DNA of 64,000 bases from Limosilactobacillus panis (GCF_019797825.1 NZ_CP081855.1:124001-188000), one strand, 5' to 3'; numbered from the stretch's first letter, positions 26,634-36,316 are shown. Notes: generated by a model not told the origin, from the sequence alone. A program made the numbers and translations.

Positions 26634-27932
26634 ATGTTAGATATTAAGAAGATGCGTCAAGACCCAGATTTCTACAAGAAGAAATTAGCCACCCGTGGCG
26701 TTAAGTCGGAAGAAATTGATGAAGTCCTTGACCTTGATAAGAAGAGGCGTGACCTTCTGCAAAAGACCGAAGCCCTGAAGGCCCAACGGAACGAAGCCTC
26801 CGAAAAGATCGGTGAAGCCAAGAAGAAGGGTGAAAATGCTGACGAAGCAATTGCCCAAACGCGTAAGCTGGGTGCCGATATCAAGGAACTCGACAAGAAG
26901 GTCGACGCCAATGACGAGAAGCTGCACGACTTGCTGGCTGGAATTCCTAACATCCCTCATGATGACGTGCCAGTTAGCCTGACGGAAGAAGGGGCGACTG
27001 AATTACGGAAGGTCGGAACCATCCGTAAATTTGACTTCGAACCAAAGCACCACTGGGACATTGGGACTAACCTGGGGATTCTGGACTTTGACCGGGCCCA
27101 CAAGGTATCTGGTGCACGGTTTGTTTACTACCTTGGTTTAGGTGCCCAACTGGAACGGGCTGTTTACAATTTCATGCTGGACGAACACATGAAGGACGGC
27201 TACACCGAAGTTTTGCCACCATACATCGTGAACGCTGCATCGATGTACGGAACTGGTCAATATCCAAAGTTCCGTGACTCTGTTTACCGGGTTAACGGGG
27301 AAGATATGACCTTGATTCCAACTGCCGAAGTGCCCTTGACCAACTACCTGCGTGGTGAAGTCATCCCAACTGAAGAGCTACCAGTATACGTCACTGCTTT
27401 ATCGCCTTGCTTCCGTTCTGAAGCCGGGGCCGCTGGCCGTGACACCCGTGGCCTGATTCGGATGCACCAATTCAACAAGGTTGAAATGGTTAAGTACACC
27501 AAGGCCGAAGATTCATGGGATGAACTTGAAAAGATGACCGCTAACGGTGAAAACATCTTGAAGAAGTTGAATATTCCATACCACGTTATCACCTTAACTA
27601 CTGGTGATATGAGTTTCACGGCAGCGATGACCCACGATATCGAACTGTGGATGCCTGCTCAGAACAAGTACCGTGAAGTATCGAGTTGTTCTAACTGTAC
27701 CGACTTCCAAGCTCGGCGGATGCACACCCAATACCGGGACGAAAACGGCAACCTGCAATACGTTCACACCCTGAACGGTTCTGGTTTGGCTGTTGGCCGG
27801 ACCGTTGCCGCCATCCTGGAAAACTACCAAAACGAAGATGGTTCTGTAACGATTCCAGATGTCTTAGTACCATACATGCACGGGGTAACTAAGATTACCA
27901 AGGAAAACGCCGTTCCATTCCGTAATAAGTAA
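26634..27932 (+). CDS. serS: Seryl-tRNA synthetase
   Basis: Class II synthetase of 432 aa charging tRNA-Ser. The N-terminal antiparallel coiled-coil arm (about 28-105, K/E-rich) is followed by the catalytic domain. Motif 2 is in [21 protein letters not shown] and motif 3 in [23 protein letters not shown] precedes ATG. It follows the T-box leader directly and is monocistronic with its own terminator. Confidence 0.97.
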   Translation: MLDIKKMRQDPDFYKKKLATRGVKSEEIDEVLDLDKKRRDLLQKTEALKAQRNEASEKIGEAKKKGENADEAIAQTRKLGADIKELDKKVDANDEKLHDLLAGIPNIPHDDVPVSLTEEGATELRKVGTIRKFDFEPKHHWDIGTNLGILDFDRAHKVSGARFVYYLGLGAQLERAVYNFMLDEHMKDGYTEVLPPYIVNAASMYGTGQYPKFRDSVYRVNGEDMTLIPTAEVPLTNYLRGEVIPTEELPVYVTALSPCFRSEAGAAGRDTRGLIRMHQFNKVEMVKYTKAEDSWDELEKMTANGENILKKLNIPYHVITLTTGDMSFTAAMTHDIELWMPAQNKYREVSSCSNCTDFQARRMHTQYRDENGNLQYVHTLNGSGLAVGRTVAAILENYQNEDGSVTIPDVLVPYMHGVTKITKENAVPFRNK

Positions 27933-27951
27933 TGCTTTAATATGATTAACA

Positions 27952-27998
27952 GGCGCCGCACGCGTCCGGATTTTCATCCGGAAGTGCGGTGCTTTTTT
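27952..27998 (+). terminator. serS terminator
   Basis: GCGCCGCAC pairs with GTGCGGTGC, and an inner TCCGGAT/ATCCGGA hairpin lies within. Followed by TTTTTT. Confidence 0.85.
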
Positions 27999-28208
27999 GA
28001 TTTAAATAAGAAAATTATAATAATTGCTGCAAAATAAAAATGACGTTAATTTTATAAAGTTAAATAGGCTAAAATTCTTACTTAAATTTCGTTTAAACCG
28101 CTACCATCTTTGAGATACACGCTTTTTCCTTAATCCTATTTACTTTCGTCGAGTAGGGTGCTAATGTTTTAGTAACGTTAAAATTTGATTAAAAGGAGTC
28201 GGTTGATA

Positions 28209-29672
28209 ATGCGGAAAATAGGTTGGAGAAAAATACTAGCCACCTTCATCGCAGTCCTCGGGATTGCGCTCGGGTGGTCATTAGTCGAACCACAGAGTGT
28301 GTCTGCCGCCGAACCGACTTACACCTTTGCCACGAACAACACGTTTGAGCCTTTCGAAATTCAAGATAGCAAGGGCGGCTATTCCGGTAAAAATCCCGGA
28401 ATTGAAATCGAAATGTTGAAGAAGATTGCTAAGCACGAACACTTTAAATACAAACTCAAGCCAATGAGTTTCAACGGTGACTTGCAAGCCTTGGAAGGCG
28501 GTCAAGTTGATGCCGTCATCGCCGGGATGAGTGTTACTAACGAGCGGAAACAGAAGTTTGACTTCTCCAAACCTTACTACACAGACGGTGTTATGATGGC
28601 GGTTGCCAAGAACAGTAAGATCACCTCACTGAAGCAGTTAAAGGGTAAGATGGTTTCCGCTAAGTCCGGGACCAGTGCCGCCCTCTTTGTTAAGAAGAAC
28701 CAGAAGAAGTACGGGTACAAGATTCGTTACTTCGACTCTTCAAACACGATGTGGAACGATGTTAAGAACGGTAACACGGATGCCACCTTTGACGACGGGC
28801 CGGTTCTCCAATACGGAATCCGGACCGGGGTCCCATTGAAGATCGTCACCAAGAAGCCAATTGATGCCCAGCCAGTGGCGGTTGGTTTCCAAAAGGGCCA
28901 GAACCTGGCACTGCAAAAGAAGGTTAATGATGGGATTGACTGGTTAAACAAGACCGGCCAAATGAAGCAAATCGTCAATAAGTACACAAAGAGTGATAAG
29001 ACAACCAAGAGCAGCACTGCTAGCCGGACAATCCCTGGCCTTCTGAAGGCTAACCGGTCGGCACTGCTCAACGGTTTATGGATGACTATCCAACTGACGA
29101 TTGTTGGGATTATCTTAGCGATGATCTTCGGCCTGATTCTCGGTGTCCTGGGAATTATGCAGAGTAAACTTGCCAACGGAATCTCCAGCATCATCATCTA
29201 CATTTTCCGGGGATTACCAATGATCGTTTTGGCCTTCTTTATCTACATGGGCTTGCCAAACGTGATTGGCCATAAGGTTCCACTATTTCTCGCCGGGATC
29301 ATGACACTAATGCTTGACGAAGGGGCCTACATCGGGGCCATCGTTAAGGGGGGCTTTGATGCCGTTGACCCTGGCCAATGGGAAGCGGCCCGGAGCCTTG
29401 GCTTGCCATACCGGAAGGCCTTAATCAAGGTTGTGGCACCGCAAGGAATCAAGATTATGGTTCCATCCCTGGTCAACCAGTTCATCATCACCCTGAAGGA
29501 TACCTCCATTCTTTCGGCAATTGGGGTCATGGAATTGACGCAGACCGGGACAGTGATCATTTCGCAAAACATGGAAGGGTTTAAGATGTGGTTGATCATT
29601 GGGACAATTTACATCATCATCATTACCCTGCTGACCTGGTTATCAAACTACATTCAAAAGAGGATGGCTTAA
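28209..29672 (+). CDS. Amino acid ABC transporter, fused substrate-binding and permease subunit (GlnHP type)
   Basis: A 487 aa fusion. It has a signal peptide (cleavage near SVSAAEP, residue about 31), a type-3 solute-binding domain (about 34-262; [36 protein letters not shown]) and a linker, followed by a permease domain with about five helices carrying the EAA loop [19 protein letters not shown]. This architecture is that of GlnP-like glutamine/glutamate importers; the exact substrate is not certain. ATG 28209 is 10 bases after AAAGGAG; TTG codons upstream are less suited. The ATPase gene follows at once. Confidence 0.93.
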   Translation: MRKIGWRKILATFIAVLGIALGWSLVEPQSVSAAEPTYTFATNNTFEPFEIQDSKGGYSGKNPGIEIEMLKKIAKHEHFKYKLKPMSFNGDLQALEGGQVDAVIAGMSVTNERKQKFDFSKPYYTDGVMMAVAKNSKITSLKQLKGKMVSAKSGTSAALFVKKNQKKYGYKIRYFDSSNTMWNDVKNGNTDATFDDGPVLQYGIRTGVPLKIVTKKPIDAQPVAVGFQKGQNLALQKKVNDGIDWLNKTGQMKQIVNKYTKSDKTTKSSTASRTIPGLLKANRSALLNGLWMTIQLTIVGIILAMIFGLILGVLGIMQSKLANGISSIIIYIFRGLPMIVLAFFIYMGLPNVIGHKVPLFLAGIMTLMLDEGAYIGAIVKGGFDAVDPGQWEAARSLGLPYRKALIKVVAPQGIKIMVPSLVNQFIITLKDTSILSAIGVMELTQTGTVIISQNMEGFKMWLIIGTIYIIIITLLTWLSNYIQKRMA

Positions 29673-29673
29673 T

Positions 29674-30417
29674 ATGGATAAACAATATAAAGTACAAGTA
29701 AAGGACCTCCACAAGAGTTACGGGAAGAATGAAGTCCTCCAGGGGATCAACCTGAATGTTAAGCCGAGTGAAGTGGTTTGCATGATTGGTCCTTCTGGCT
29801 CCGGGAAGAGTACCTTTTTACGGTGCCTGAACCGGCTAGAAATCCCAAACGGTGGGCACGTCTACGTTGACGGTTACGACATTGCCGACCCGAAGGTGAA
29901 CATCAACAAGGTTCGGGAAAATATCGGGATGGTTTTCCAGCACTTTAACCTCTTCCCGAACATGTCCGTTTTGGAAAACATTACCCTGGCTCCCGTGCAA
30001 CTGAAGAAGGAGACCAAGGAGGAAGCTGAAAGAGACGCCCTTCACTACCTAGAAGTGGTCGGCTTAAAGGAAAAGGCTAACGTCAACCCGAAGACCCTCT
30101 CCGGTGGGCAGAAGCAACGGGTGGCCATTGCCCGAGCACTGGCCATGAAACCGGATGTGATGCTCTTTGACGAACCAACCAGTGCCCTGGACCCCGAAAT
30201 GGTCGGGGACGTCCTGGAGGTCATGAAGAACCTTGCCCGGCAGGGGATGACGATGATTGTGGTTACCCACGAAATGGGCTTTGCCAAGCAGGTGGCGGAC
30301 CGGGTCGTCTTCTTCCACGATGGTAATATTCGTGAACAGGGGACCCCAGAACAAATCTTTAACCACCCGCAACAAGAAGACACCAAGAACTTCCTGGACA
30401 AGGTCCTGAACGTCTAA
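29674..30417 (+). CDS. glnQ: Amino acid ABC transporter ATP-binding protein
   Basis: A 247 aa ATPase. Walker A is GPSGSGKST (residues 38-46), the signature [15 protein letters not shown], Walker [14 protein letters not shown] and the switch His in [18 protein letters not shown] at the end of the permease gene is its ribosome binding site, and the gap is one base. Partner of the fused GlnHP protein. Confidence 0.95.
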   Translation: MDKQYKVQVKDLHKSYGKNEVLQGINLNVKPSEVVCMIGPSGSGKSTFLRCLNRLEIPNGGHVYVDGYDIADPKVNINKVRENIGMVFQHFNLFPNMSVLENITLAPVQLKKETKEEAERDALHYLEVVGLKEKANVNPKTLSGGQKQRVAIARALAMKPDVMLFDEPTSALDPEMVGDVLEVMKNLARQGMTMIVVTHEMGFAKQVADRVVFFHDGNIREQGTPEQIFNHPQQEDTKNFLDKVLNV

Positions 30418-30448
30418 CGAACAATTCAAAATTAATTTTGAAAATCGT

Positions 30449-30477
30449 TTGACATTTTCCAAATAACATTATAAAAT
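30449..30477 (+). promoter_or_regulatory. Promoter of the T-box permease transcript
   Basis: TTGACA (30449-30454), 17-base spacer, TAAAAT (30472-30477). Confidence 0.85.
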
Positions 30478-30489
30478 AATTAACATCTT

Positions 30490-30666
30490 CTAATTAATCG
30501 CTAGTTTTAGAGAACCGGGCAGGTGGTGCAAGCCCAGTCTAGCGAAATGGCATGTACGTGAAATGGGTGGTTCCATTATCAACCGAGAGGTAGTCTAGTA
30601 AGGCTATGAAGATGGGTGGAACCGCGTCAAGAAACGTCCCTGGTGTGTTACCAGGGGCGTTTTTTA
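30490..30666 (+). promoter_or_regulatory. T-box riboswitch of an amino acid permease
   Basis: GGGTGGAACCGCG (30614-30626) is the T-box sequence. ACGTCCCTGG (30634-30643) and CCAGGGGCGT (30651-30660) plus TTTTT form the terminator. AGAGAACC opens the leader. The specifier codon was not determined: ATG or TGG in CGAAATGGCATG (30542-30553) are candidates only. Confidence 0.9.
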
Positions 30667-30712
30667 TTTTCCCCCCACGAATAGTCAGTATTTAACTTAA
30701 GGAGGTTACAGA

Positions 30713-32071
30713 ATGGACAAGCAGCAACAACAGAAGCTAAAACGGTCACTAAAGAGTCGTCACATCACGATGATTGCCATTGGTGGGGCGATCGGAACAG
30801 GGCTGTTCCTGGGTTCTGGTTCAGCAATCCATGAAGCGGGACCTTCGATTATTCTTTCGTATTTAATTGTCGAGGTCTTCATTCTCTTCATGATGCGGGC
30901 GCTCGGTGAGCTGCTCTTAGAGGACACTTCCCGGCACTCGTTCATCGACGCCATCCAGTATTACCTTGGTGACCGGATGGAATTTATCACCGGTTGGATG
31001 TACTGGGCCTGCTGGCTGACCCTGGCGATGGCCGACTTGACGGCGACCGGGATTTACCTCCGTTACTGGTTCCCGAGCCTTCCCCAGTGGGTGGGTCCCC
31101 TATTAATCTTGGTTATTCTAATGGTGATTAACATGATTAACGTCGGCTTGTTTGGGGAATTAGAAAGCTGGTTTTCAATGATTAAGGTCCTCGCAATCGT
31201 GGCTCTAATCGTCGTCGGCCTAGTTTTAATCGTGATGCACGCGCGGGTGAGCGGCCGGACCGTGACCCTGGCGAACCTGGTTAACCAGGGGGGCTTTTTC
31301 CCCACGGGTCCAGCAGGCTTTCTCCTTTCCTTCCAGATGGTTGTGTTTGCCTTTGTCGGAATTGAAATGGTTGGTTTGACCGCTGGGGAGACAAAGAACC
31401 CCCAAAAGGACATTCCGAACGCAATCAACACCCTGCCGGTACGGATTGGTCTCTTTTACATCGGTTCGATGATTGCTCTGATGTCGATTTACCCGTGGTT
31501 CCGGGTTAAGGAGACCTCCAGTCCCTTTGTCCAGGTCTTTGCGGCAATTGGGATCCCCGCAGCCGCTGGAATCTTGAACTTCGTGGTCTTGACGGCGGCA
31601 ATGTCGGCAACCAACAGTGCCATCTTTAGTACAAGCCGGTCACTGTACGCCCTGGCAAAGAGTGGTAATGCGCCCCAACGTTTCGGTAGCCTGAGCCCCC
31701 AGGCCGTACCGACTCAGGCCCTGACCTTTTCGACGGTCATCCTGTTCATCACGGTTATCCTGAACTACGTTATGCCCGCCGGAATCTTTAACGTCATTTC
31801 CGGGATTTCTACGATTTTCTTCATCTTTACCTGGCTGATCATCCTCTTTGCCCATGTGAAGTTCCGTCAGGCCCACCCGAAAGGCATTCATCGCTTTACG
31901 ATGCCGGGGTACCCAGTGACGAGCTGGCTGACGATCATCTTTTTCTTAGGCGTTTTAGTGGTCCTCTTCTTCGTCGATACGACCCGGGTTCCATTGATTC
32001 TCTCAATCATTATTTTCGCCATCTTGGCAGTGGCATTTAACTTCACGGCTAAAGGGAAAAAGCAAAAATAA
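30713..32071 (+). CDS. Amino acid permease (APC superfamily, AAT family)
   Basis: A 452 aa, 12-helix permease. Helix 1 has MIAIGGAIGTGLFLGSG, the amino-acid-binding Gly-rich motif. FVGIEMVGLTAGETKNPQKDIP is the AAT-family helix 6 and loop. AAGGAGG precedes ATG. The T-box leader means expression rises when one specific tRNA is uncharged, so the substrate is the matching amino acid. From sequence alone this cannot be named. Confidence 0.9.
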   Translation: MDKQQQQKLKRSLKSRHITMIAIGGAIGTGLFLGSGSAIHEAGPSIILSYLIVEVFILFMMRALGELLLEDTSRHSFIDAIQYYLGDRMEFITGWMYWACWLTLAMADLTATGIYLRYWFPSLPQWVGPLLILVILMVINMINVGLFGELESWFSMIKVLAIVALIVVGLVLIVMHARVSGRTVTLANLVNQGGFFPTGPAGFLLSFQMVVFAFVGIEMVGLTAGETKNPQKDIPNAINTLPVRIGLFYIGSMIALMSIYPWFRVKETSSPFVQVFAAIGIPAAAGILNFVVLTAAMSATNSAIFSTSRSLYALAKSGNAPQRFGSLSPQAVPTQALTFSTVILFITVILNYVMPAGIFNVISGISTIFFIFTWLIILFAHVKFRQAHPKGIHRFTMPGYPVTSWLTIIFFLGVLVVLFFVDTTRVPLILSIIIFAILAVAFNFTAKGKKQK

Positions 32072-32195
32072 TTTTTATCATCAGATATTAATCAAAGCGG
32101 TAAAAAGAGTTTAAAATGTTTTTCTTAATTAGGTAATTTTTTAGGAAATGTCCACTTTATAAAACCACTCTCATCGTTGGTCTGACGCGCTTTGT

Positions 32196-32224
32196 TTGAC
32201 CTTTAAAACGGGAGAGACTATACT
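32196..32224 (+). promoter_or_regulatory. Promoter of a predicted non-coding RNA
   Basis: TTGACC (32196-32201), 17-base spacer, TATACT (32219-32224). No coding sequence follows for 900 bases. Confidence 0.75.
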
Positions 32225-32230
32225 TAAAGT

Positions 32231-32536
32231 GTGAAGAGGATATGGGTCATTTTGAACGAACATCTTCTCATAATAAACTACTTTGAAGCTAGTTAATTAA
32301 TAACACGATAATTAACGACACCCCACTCCACATGAAACGCTTTAGTTTCCTTGAAAAGTATGTTAGCTAAAAATTAGTGGCCATATCTACAACCTTAAAT
32401 GATTAAGCTTTTTAAGTTCTTCATCCTTGGCGGAAGAACAGGTATTAAAGACACGTTAACGAATCTTAATTAAAAGTTTGGGTCCATCATCCTCTTCATC
32501 GGGAGCACGGAGACATTAAGTTGTCTCCACTTTTTG
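32231..32536 (+). ncRNA. Predicted structured non-coding RNA, family not recognised
   Basis: About 300 nt between a strong promoter and an intrinsic terminator, GGAGACA...TGTCTCC (32509-32528) then CTTTTT. The ends pair over 17 bp with one bulge: 32232-32248 (TGAAGAGGATATGGGTC) with 32481-32498. Internal hairpins include GTTAATTA/TAATTAAC (32292-32299 with 32309-32316) and GTTCTTC/GAAGAAC (32416-32422 with 32433-32439). There are no long ORFs. It lacks tmRNA, RNase P and SRP signature words. A 6S-like RNA is possible because of the long closing stem, but is not shown. Confidence 0.6.
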
Positions 32537-32544
32537 GTTTAAAT

Positions 32545-32558
32545 ATTTCCCGGGGAAT
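32545..32558. other. Noc-binding site (NBS), one mismatch
   Basis: ATTTCCCGGGGAAT differs from ATTTCCCGGGAAAT at one position. It lies 10 bases after the ncRNA terminator. Confidence 0.5.
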
Positions 32559-32591
32559 TTGCTATAATGGAGTTCCTTGGCAGGGGCACAA

Positions 32592-32770
32592 GGAGGCTGG
32601 GAGAAAACCTTGTTTTCTCACCAGCCTCTTTTCCGAATATTACACAGTAATCGCGGAAAAAAAGCGTGCTCCTAGTGTCTAGTTACGGACAATCATTGAG
32701 CCGTACCGTGCCAATAATCGTCCTATACTAGCCATACGGAGCACTCTGAAGCTTTTTTTCCAGCTTCTTC
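32592..32770 (-). repeat. Dispersed palindromic repeat, copy D (shortened)
   Basis: Same orientation as copy C. It begins with the GAGGCTGGGAGAAAAC...TTTTCTCACCAGCCTC hairpin. It lacks the roughly 25-bp stretch GCGCCGCGAAGC...GATT present in the other copies: here CTAG is joined directly to TTACGGACAATC. Confidence 0.85.
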
Positions 32771-32778
32771 AGTACTAA

Positions 32779-32826
32779 CGGGCGAACTTGGTGGCAGGTA
32801 AAACTGCTAAACAGGTTCGCCCTTTC
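32779..32826 (+). terminator. Hairpin with T-run
   Basis: CGGGCGAACTTG pairs with CAGGTTCGCCC, followed by TTTC. No gene directly upstream is recognised; it may end a transcript begun near TATAAT 32563-32568. Confidence 0.55.
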
Positions 32827-32858
32827 TTGTGAAATAAGACAAACATTTTCGCTAACAA

Positions 32859-32950
32859 AGTGAGCGCTTACAAAAAAGTTTAAATTCTTTGTGAACGTTT
32901 TCTTGATTAGTAAAACGTTTCAATGTTGTTAAACATAAAACGTTTTACAA
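32859..32950 (+). promoter_or_regulatory. cre-like sites and LacI-type operators upstream of the nucleoside transporter
   Basis: AGTGAGCGCTTACA (32859-32872) and TGTGAACGTTTTCT (32890-32903) each match eight of ten fixed cre positions (TGnAAnCGnTnnCA). GTAAAACGTTTCAA (32910-32923) and ATAAAACGTTTTACAA (32935-32950) are two CG-centred palindromes typical of LacI-family operators. The remaining bases to 33141 show nothing further. Confidence 0.5.
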
Positions 32951-33141
32951 TTTTATTTTAAAAGGGGAACGCTACCATTTCACAAACTTTGAAATATTTG
33001 CCGCTTTACAGGCACCAAAATTTAAGATATCCTTAAATCGTCAAGTTAATCCACTACAAGAAGCAATTATTATTCTCGATTTTAGTAGTGTGGTTGACGA
33101 GTTTATTACATGGATTTTTTTATAAGGGGTGTATTTCGACC

Positions 33142-34344
33142 ATGTATCTTGCAATCAATATTCTTGGGCTGATCGTGTTCCTCGCTATTGGGTGGCTGTT
33201 CTCAAAGAACCGCAAGGCCATTAACTGGAAGACGGTTGGGATCATGATTGTTATTAACCTTATTTTGGCATGGCTTTTGACGGGTTCTTCCGCCGGACGT
33301 GCCGGAGTTAAGGCTGCTGCCGACGGTTTCGTTTGGATCGTTGATGTATCTGCAAAGGGGACTGTCTTTGCATTAGGTGATTGGTACAATACTAAGAACC
33401 TGAACTTTATTTGTTCCGCACTGATGCCAATCCTGATGATTGTTCCGCTGTTCGATATCTTGACTTACATTGGTTTCTTGCCATGGATTATCAAGTGGAT
33501 TGGACGGGGACTTTCCTACATCACTGGTCAACCAAAGTTCGAATCCTTCTTTGCTGTTGAAATGATGTTCTTAGGGAACACCGAAGTGCTGGCCGTTTCT
33601 GGTATGCAGATTCGGAAGATGAGCAAGGAACGTAACTTGACTTTGGCCATGATGTCAATGTCTTGTGTTACTGCCTCAATTCTTGGTTCTTATATCTTAA
33701 TGATGCCTGGTCAATACATCTTGACGGCGGTGCCAATCAACATTATTAACGCATTGATTGCCACTAGTATGTTGAACCCAGTCAAGTTAGCACCGGAAGA
33801 AGATACCATCGAAAAGGTTGGTGCAACTGACAACGGTAAGAAGGAACCATTCTTCAGTTTCTTGGGTGACTCCATCCTGGGCGCTGGTAAGCTGATCTTA
33901 ATCATCATTGCTAACGTTGTTGCCTTCGTTGCCTTAGCCGCATTAATCGATAAGATCTTAGGCTTATTCTGGAAGCCACTGTCACTAGAAAGTATCCTTG
34001 GTTGCATCATGTTCCCATTCTCCTGGTTACTGGGACTCCCAGTTCACCAAGCATGGGACTTGGCACAAAACATGGGGATGAAGTTAGTTACTAACGAATT
34101 CGTTGTTATGGGTAAGGTTTCTGGCTCAATCAACAGTTACCCAGAACACTTGAAGGCCGTATTAACTGTCTTCGTTACCTCCTTTGCCAACTTCGGGACC
34201 CTGGGTATGATTATCGGTGCCTTCAAGGGCTTGGCTAACAAGGAAGATAATGACTACATCGCTCACAACATTGGTTACCTGTTACTTTCTGGTATCCTGG
34301 TATCCTTGCTGTCCGCTGCCTTTGTTGGTCTGTTCGTTTGGTAA
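33142..34344 (+). CDS. nupC: Concentrative nucleoside transporter (NupC/CNT family)
   Basis: A 400 aa cation-coupled nucleoside importer. It has an N-terminal helix bundle, the hairpin region GQPKFESFFAVEMMFLGNTEVL with the CNT substrate motif, and C-terminal SINSYPEHLKAVLTVFVTSFANFGTLGMI. The frame opens at 33088, but ATG 33142 (MYLAINILGL) follows AAGGGGTG with good spacing. It precedes a nucleoside hydrolase, giving uptake followed by cleavage. Confidence 0.93.
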   Translation: MYLAINILGLIVFLAIGWLFSKNRKAINWKTVGIMIVINLILAWLLTGSSAGRAGVKAAADGFVWIVDVSAKGTVFALGDWYNTKNLNFICSALMPILMIVPLFDILTYIGFLPWIIKWIGRGLSYITGQPKFESFFAVEMMFLGNTEVLAVSGMQIRKMSKERNLTLAMMSMSCVTASILGSYILMMPGQYILTAVPINIINALIATSMLNPVKLAPEEDTIEKVGATDNGKKEPFFSFLGDSILGAGKLILIIIANVVAFVALAALIDKILGLFWKPLSLESILGCIMFPFSWLLGLPVHQAWDLAQNMGMKLVTNEFVVMGKVSGSINSYPEHLKAVLTVFVTSFANFGTLGMIIGAFKGLANKEDNDYIAHNIGYLLLSGILVSLLSAAFVGLFVW

Positions 34345-34350
34345 AAATTA

Positions 34351-34379
34351 AAAAGCAGCTTGGAAGAGCTGCTTTTTTT
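34351..34379 (+). terminator. Terminator after nupC
   Basis: AAAAGCAGCT and AGCTGCTTTTTTT form a compact hairpin with a six-base loop. Confidence 0.85.
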
Positions 34380-34390
34380 AACCATATTTT

Positions 34391-34404
34391 CGAAAACGCT
34401 TGCA
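34391..34404 (+). promoter_or_regulatory. cre site upstream of the nucleoside hydrolase
   Basis: CGAAAACGCTTGCA matches nine of ten fixed positions of TGnAAnCGnTnnCA. It lies about 24 bases before the start codon. Confidence 0.65.
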
Positions 34405-34427
34405 ACTATATTTAGGAGGAAATAGAT

Positions 34428-35336
34428 ATGACCACTAAAATTATTATGGATACTGATCCCGGAATTGACGACGCTGCGGCCTTAACGATGGCCATCAACG
34501 ACCCGGCAATTGACCTCAAGCTGGTTACTGCCGTTGCCGGGAACGTCACCGTTGACAAGACAACTGCTAACGCTTTGAAGATAGTTCACTTCTTTGGTAA
34601 GGACATTCCGGTTGCGGCCGGTGCTGAACAACCACTGATCAAGCCATTCGAAGACGCTGCTCGGATCCACGGTGAATCAGGAATGCCCGGTTACGACTTC
34701 GGGGACGACTACGGTAAGCCAATCAACAAGACCGCCGTTGAAGCCCTCCATGACGCCATCGTTGCTGAAGACGAGGTTACCCTGGTCCCAACCGGCTCCT
34801 ACACCAACATCGCCTTACTGTTCAGCGAGTACCCAGAGGTTAAGAGCCACATCAAGCGGATCGTTGCCATGGGTGGGTCCGTATCCGGTGGTAACATGAC
34901 GAGTGCTGCCGAATTCAACGTCTTCACCGACCCTGATGCTGCACGGATTATGTACAATGCCGGTATTCCAATCGTAATGGTCGGCCTGGACGTTACCCTG
35001 AAGGCCCTGCTGACCAAGGAGACGATTGAAAAACTGGGTAAAATGAACAAGACCGGGGAAATGCTGCACGCCCTAATTACCCACTATAATGACGGAACAG
35101 ATGAAGGACGGCCAATGCACGATGTCAACACCATCTTCTACCTTCTTCATCCTGAAGCCTTTACCACGAAGAAGATGTGGGTCGACGTTCAGACAAGTGG
35201 CCCAGCAATTGGGGCAACCGTTGCTGATATTCGTGGTGCTTACCATGATGGCAAGACGAACGCTGAAGTTTGTCTCGATATCGATGCAGATTACTTCAAT
35301 AAGTGGTTCTTAGATGAAGTAAGCAAGATGAATTAA
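34428..35336 (+). CDS. Ribonucleoside hydrolase (IunH/Rih family)
   Basis: A 302 aa Ca-dependent N-ribohydrolase splitting nucleosides to base and ribose. The metal cluster is IMDTDPGIDDAAAL (residues 5-18) plus a late Asp in GRPMHDVNTI. VPTGSYTNIALLF and MGGSVSGGNMTSAAEFNVFTDPDAA (Asn/Asp substrate contacts) are conserved. TAGGAGGAA precedes ATG. It is downstream of nupC and a cre site, so carbon-catabolite control is likely. Base preference is not determinable. Confidence 0.92.
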   Translation: MTTKIIMDTDPGIDDAAALTMAINDPAIDLKLVTAVAGNVTVDKTTANALKIVHFFGKDIPVAAGAEQPLIKPFEDAARIHGESGMPGYDFGDDYGKPINKTAVEALHDAIVAEDEVTLVPTGSYTNIALLFSEYPEVKSHIKRIVAMGGSVSGGNMTSAAEFNVFTDPDAARIMYNAGIPIVMVGLDVTLKALLTKETIEKLGKMNKTGEMLHALITHYNDGTDEGRPMHDVNTIFYLLHPEAFTTKKMWVDVQTSGPAIGATVADIRGAYHDGKTNAEVCLDIDADYFNKWFLDEVSKMN

Positions 35337-35357
35337 TAATATGATTTATTAGTTACA

Positions 35358-35394
35358 GACGCGCTGGCGAAAAAATCGCCTGGCGCGTTTTTTG
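35358..35394 (+). terminator. Terminator after the nucleoside hydrolase
   Basis: ACGCGCTGGCGA pairs with TCGCCTGGCGCGT, followed by TTTTTT. Confidence 0.85.
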
Positions 35395-35458
35395 ATGGGT
35401 GCCAAAGACTGATTTTTGTTAGACTCAATTTACCAAGTAAAGGACATTTTTAAGTGTG

Positions 35459-35472
35459 ATTTCCCGGGAAAT
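35459..35472. other. Noc-binding site (NBS), perfect match
   Basis: ATTTCCCGGGAAAT, upstream of rsmG and 845 bases before noc itself. No terminator hairpin surrounds this copy, so the palindrome is not explained by transcription termination. Confidence 0.8.
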
Positions 35473-35536
35473 ATTTCGTGATTATATAGGTCAAACAGTT
35501 GAAAGACCGGTCTTTTTACGTTACAGTATAGTAGTA

Positions 35537-35558
35537 CGTGAAACAATTATGTTTCACG
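35537..35558. promoter_or_regulatory. parS-like inverted repeat upstream of rsmG
   Basis: Arms CGTGAAACA (35537-35545) and TGTTTCACG (35550-35558) with a 4-base spacer are the two halves of the parS consensus TGTTTCACGTGAAACA in swapped order. It may bind a ParB-like protein or another regulator; a canonical parS was not found. Confidence 0.4.
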
Positions 35559-35577
35559 AAAAAGGAGCGCTTAACTC

Positions 35578-36303
35578 ATGAATCCAGAACAATTTCAAAT
35601 GGCCCTGGCTGATCAGGGGGTTACTATTAACGATAAGCAGATGGCGCAGTTTGAACTCTACTACCAACTGCTGGTAACCACCAATCGGCAGGTCAACTTA
35701 ACCCGGATTACCGAGAAAAACGATGTTTACCTTAAACACTTTTATGACTCAATTACCGGCGCACTAGCTGAGCCCCGCCTGCAGACGGAGAAATTAACTT
35801 TGTGCGACATCGGCGCTGGGGCGGGTTTCCCGTCATTACCACTCAAGATTGCCTTTCCTCAGCTTAAGGTGACGATTGTGGACTCACTAAATAAACGGAT
35901 TAACTTTCTACAGGAACTGGTTAACCGCTTGGGCCTGCGGGGCGTGACCCTGATCCATGACCGGGCGGAAACCTTCTCTAACAAAAAGAGTCAGCATCGA
36001 GAAGCGTACGACGTTGTCACCGCACGGGCGGTAGCCCGGTTAACGGTTTTAAGTGAATTGTGCCTACCTGCCGTTAAGATCGGTGGCGAAATGCTTGCTT
36101 ATAAGGCGAGTGCGGCCGACGACGAACTAGCAGCGGCCCAGGTGGCAATCAAAAAGTTGGGTGGCCGGGTCCGAAGGGAAGTCAGTTTGAACCTTCCCCG
36201 CACAGCAGAACAGCGCAAGATTATCATTATTGCAAAAGCAGCCGCAACCCCAGCCAAGTATCCCCGGCGCCCGGGACTGCCCAATAAGAAACCACTTCAG
36301 TAA
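35578..36303 (+). CDS. rsmG: 16S rRNA (guanine-N7)-methyltransferase
   Basis: SAM-dependent enzyme (GidB) modifying G527 of 16S rRNA. The 241 aa protein has the SAM motif CDIGAGAGFPSLPLKI (about residues 75-90), VDSLNKRINFLQEL and VTARAVARL. AAAGGAGCG precedes ATG. First gene of the rsmG-noc-parA-parB cluster; the gap to noc is 13 bases. Confidence 0.95.
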   Translation: MNPEQFQMALADQGVTINDKQMAQFELYYQLLVTTNRQVNLTRITEKNDVYLKHFYDSITGALAEPRLQTEKLTLCDIGAGAGFPSLPLKIAFPQLKVTIVDSLNKRINFLQELVNRLGLRGVTLIHDRAETFSNKKSQHREAYDVVTARAVARLTVLSELCLPAVKIGGEMLAYKASAADDELAAAQVAIKKLGGRVRREVSLNLPRTAEQRKIIIIAKAAATPAKYPRRPGLPNKKPLQ

Positions 36304-36316
36304 GGAGGAATAAGCA

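Noticed and set aside
32231..32536. Assignment of the predicted RNA as tmRNA, RNase P RNA or SRP RNA
   Set aside because: No CCA/T-arm, no GAGGAAAGTCC word and no GGAAGCAGC-type SRP loop are present.
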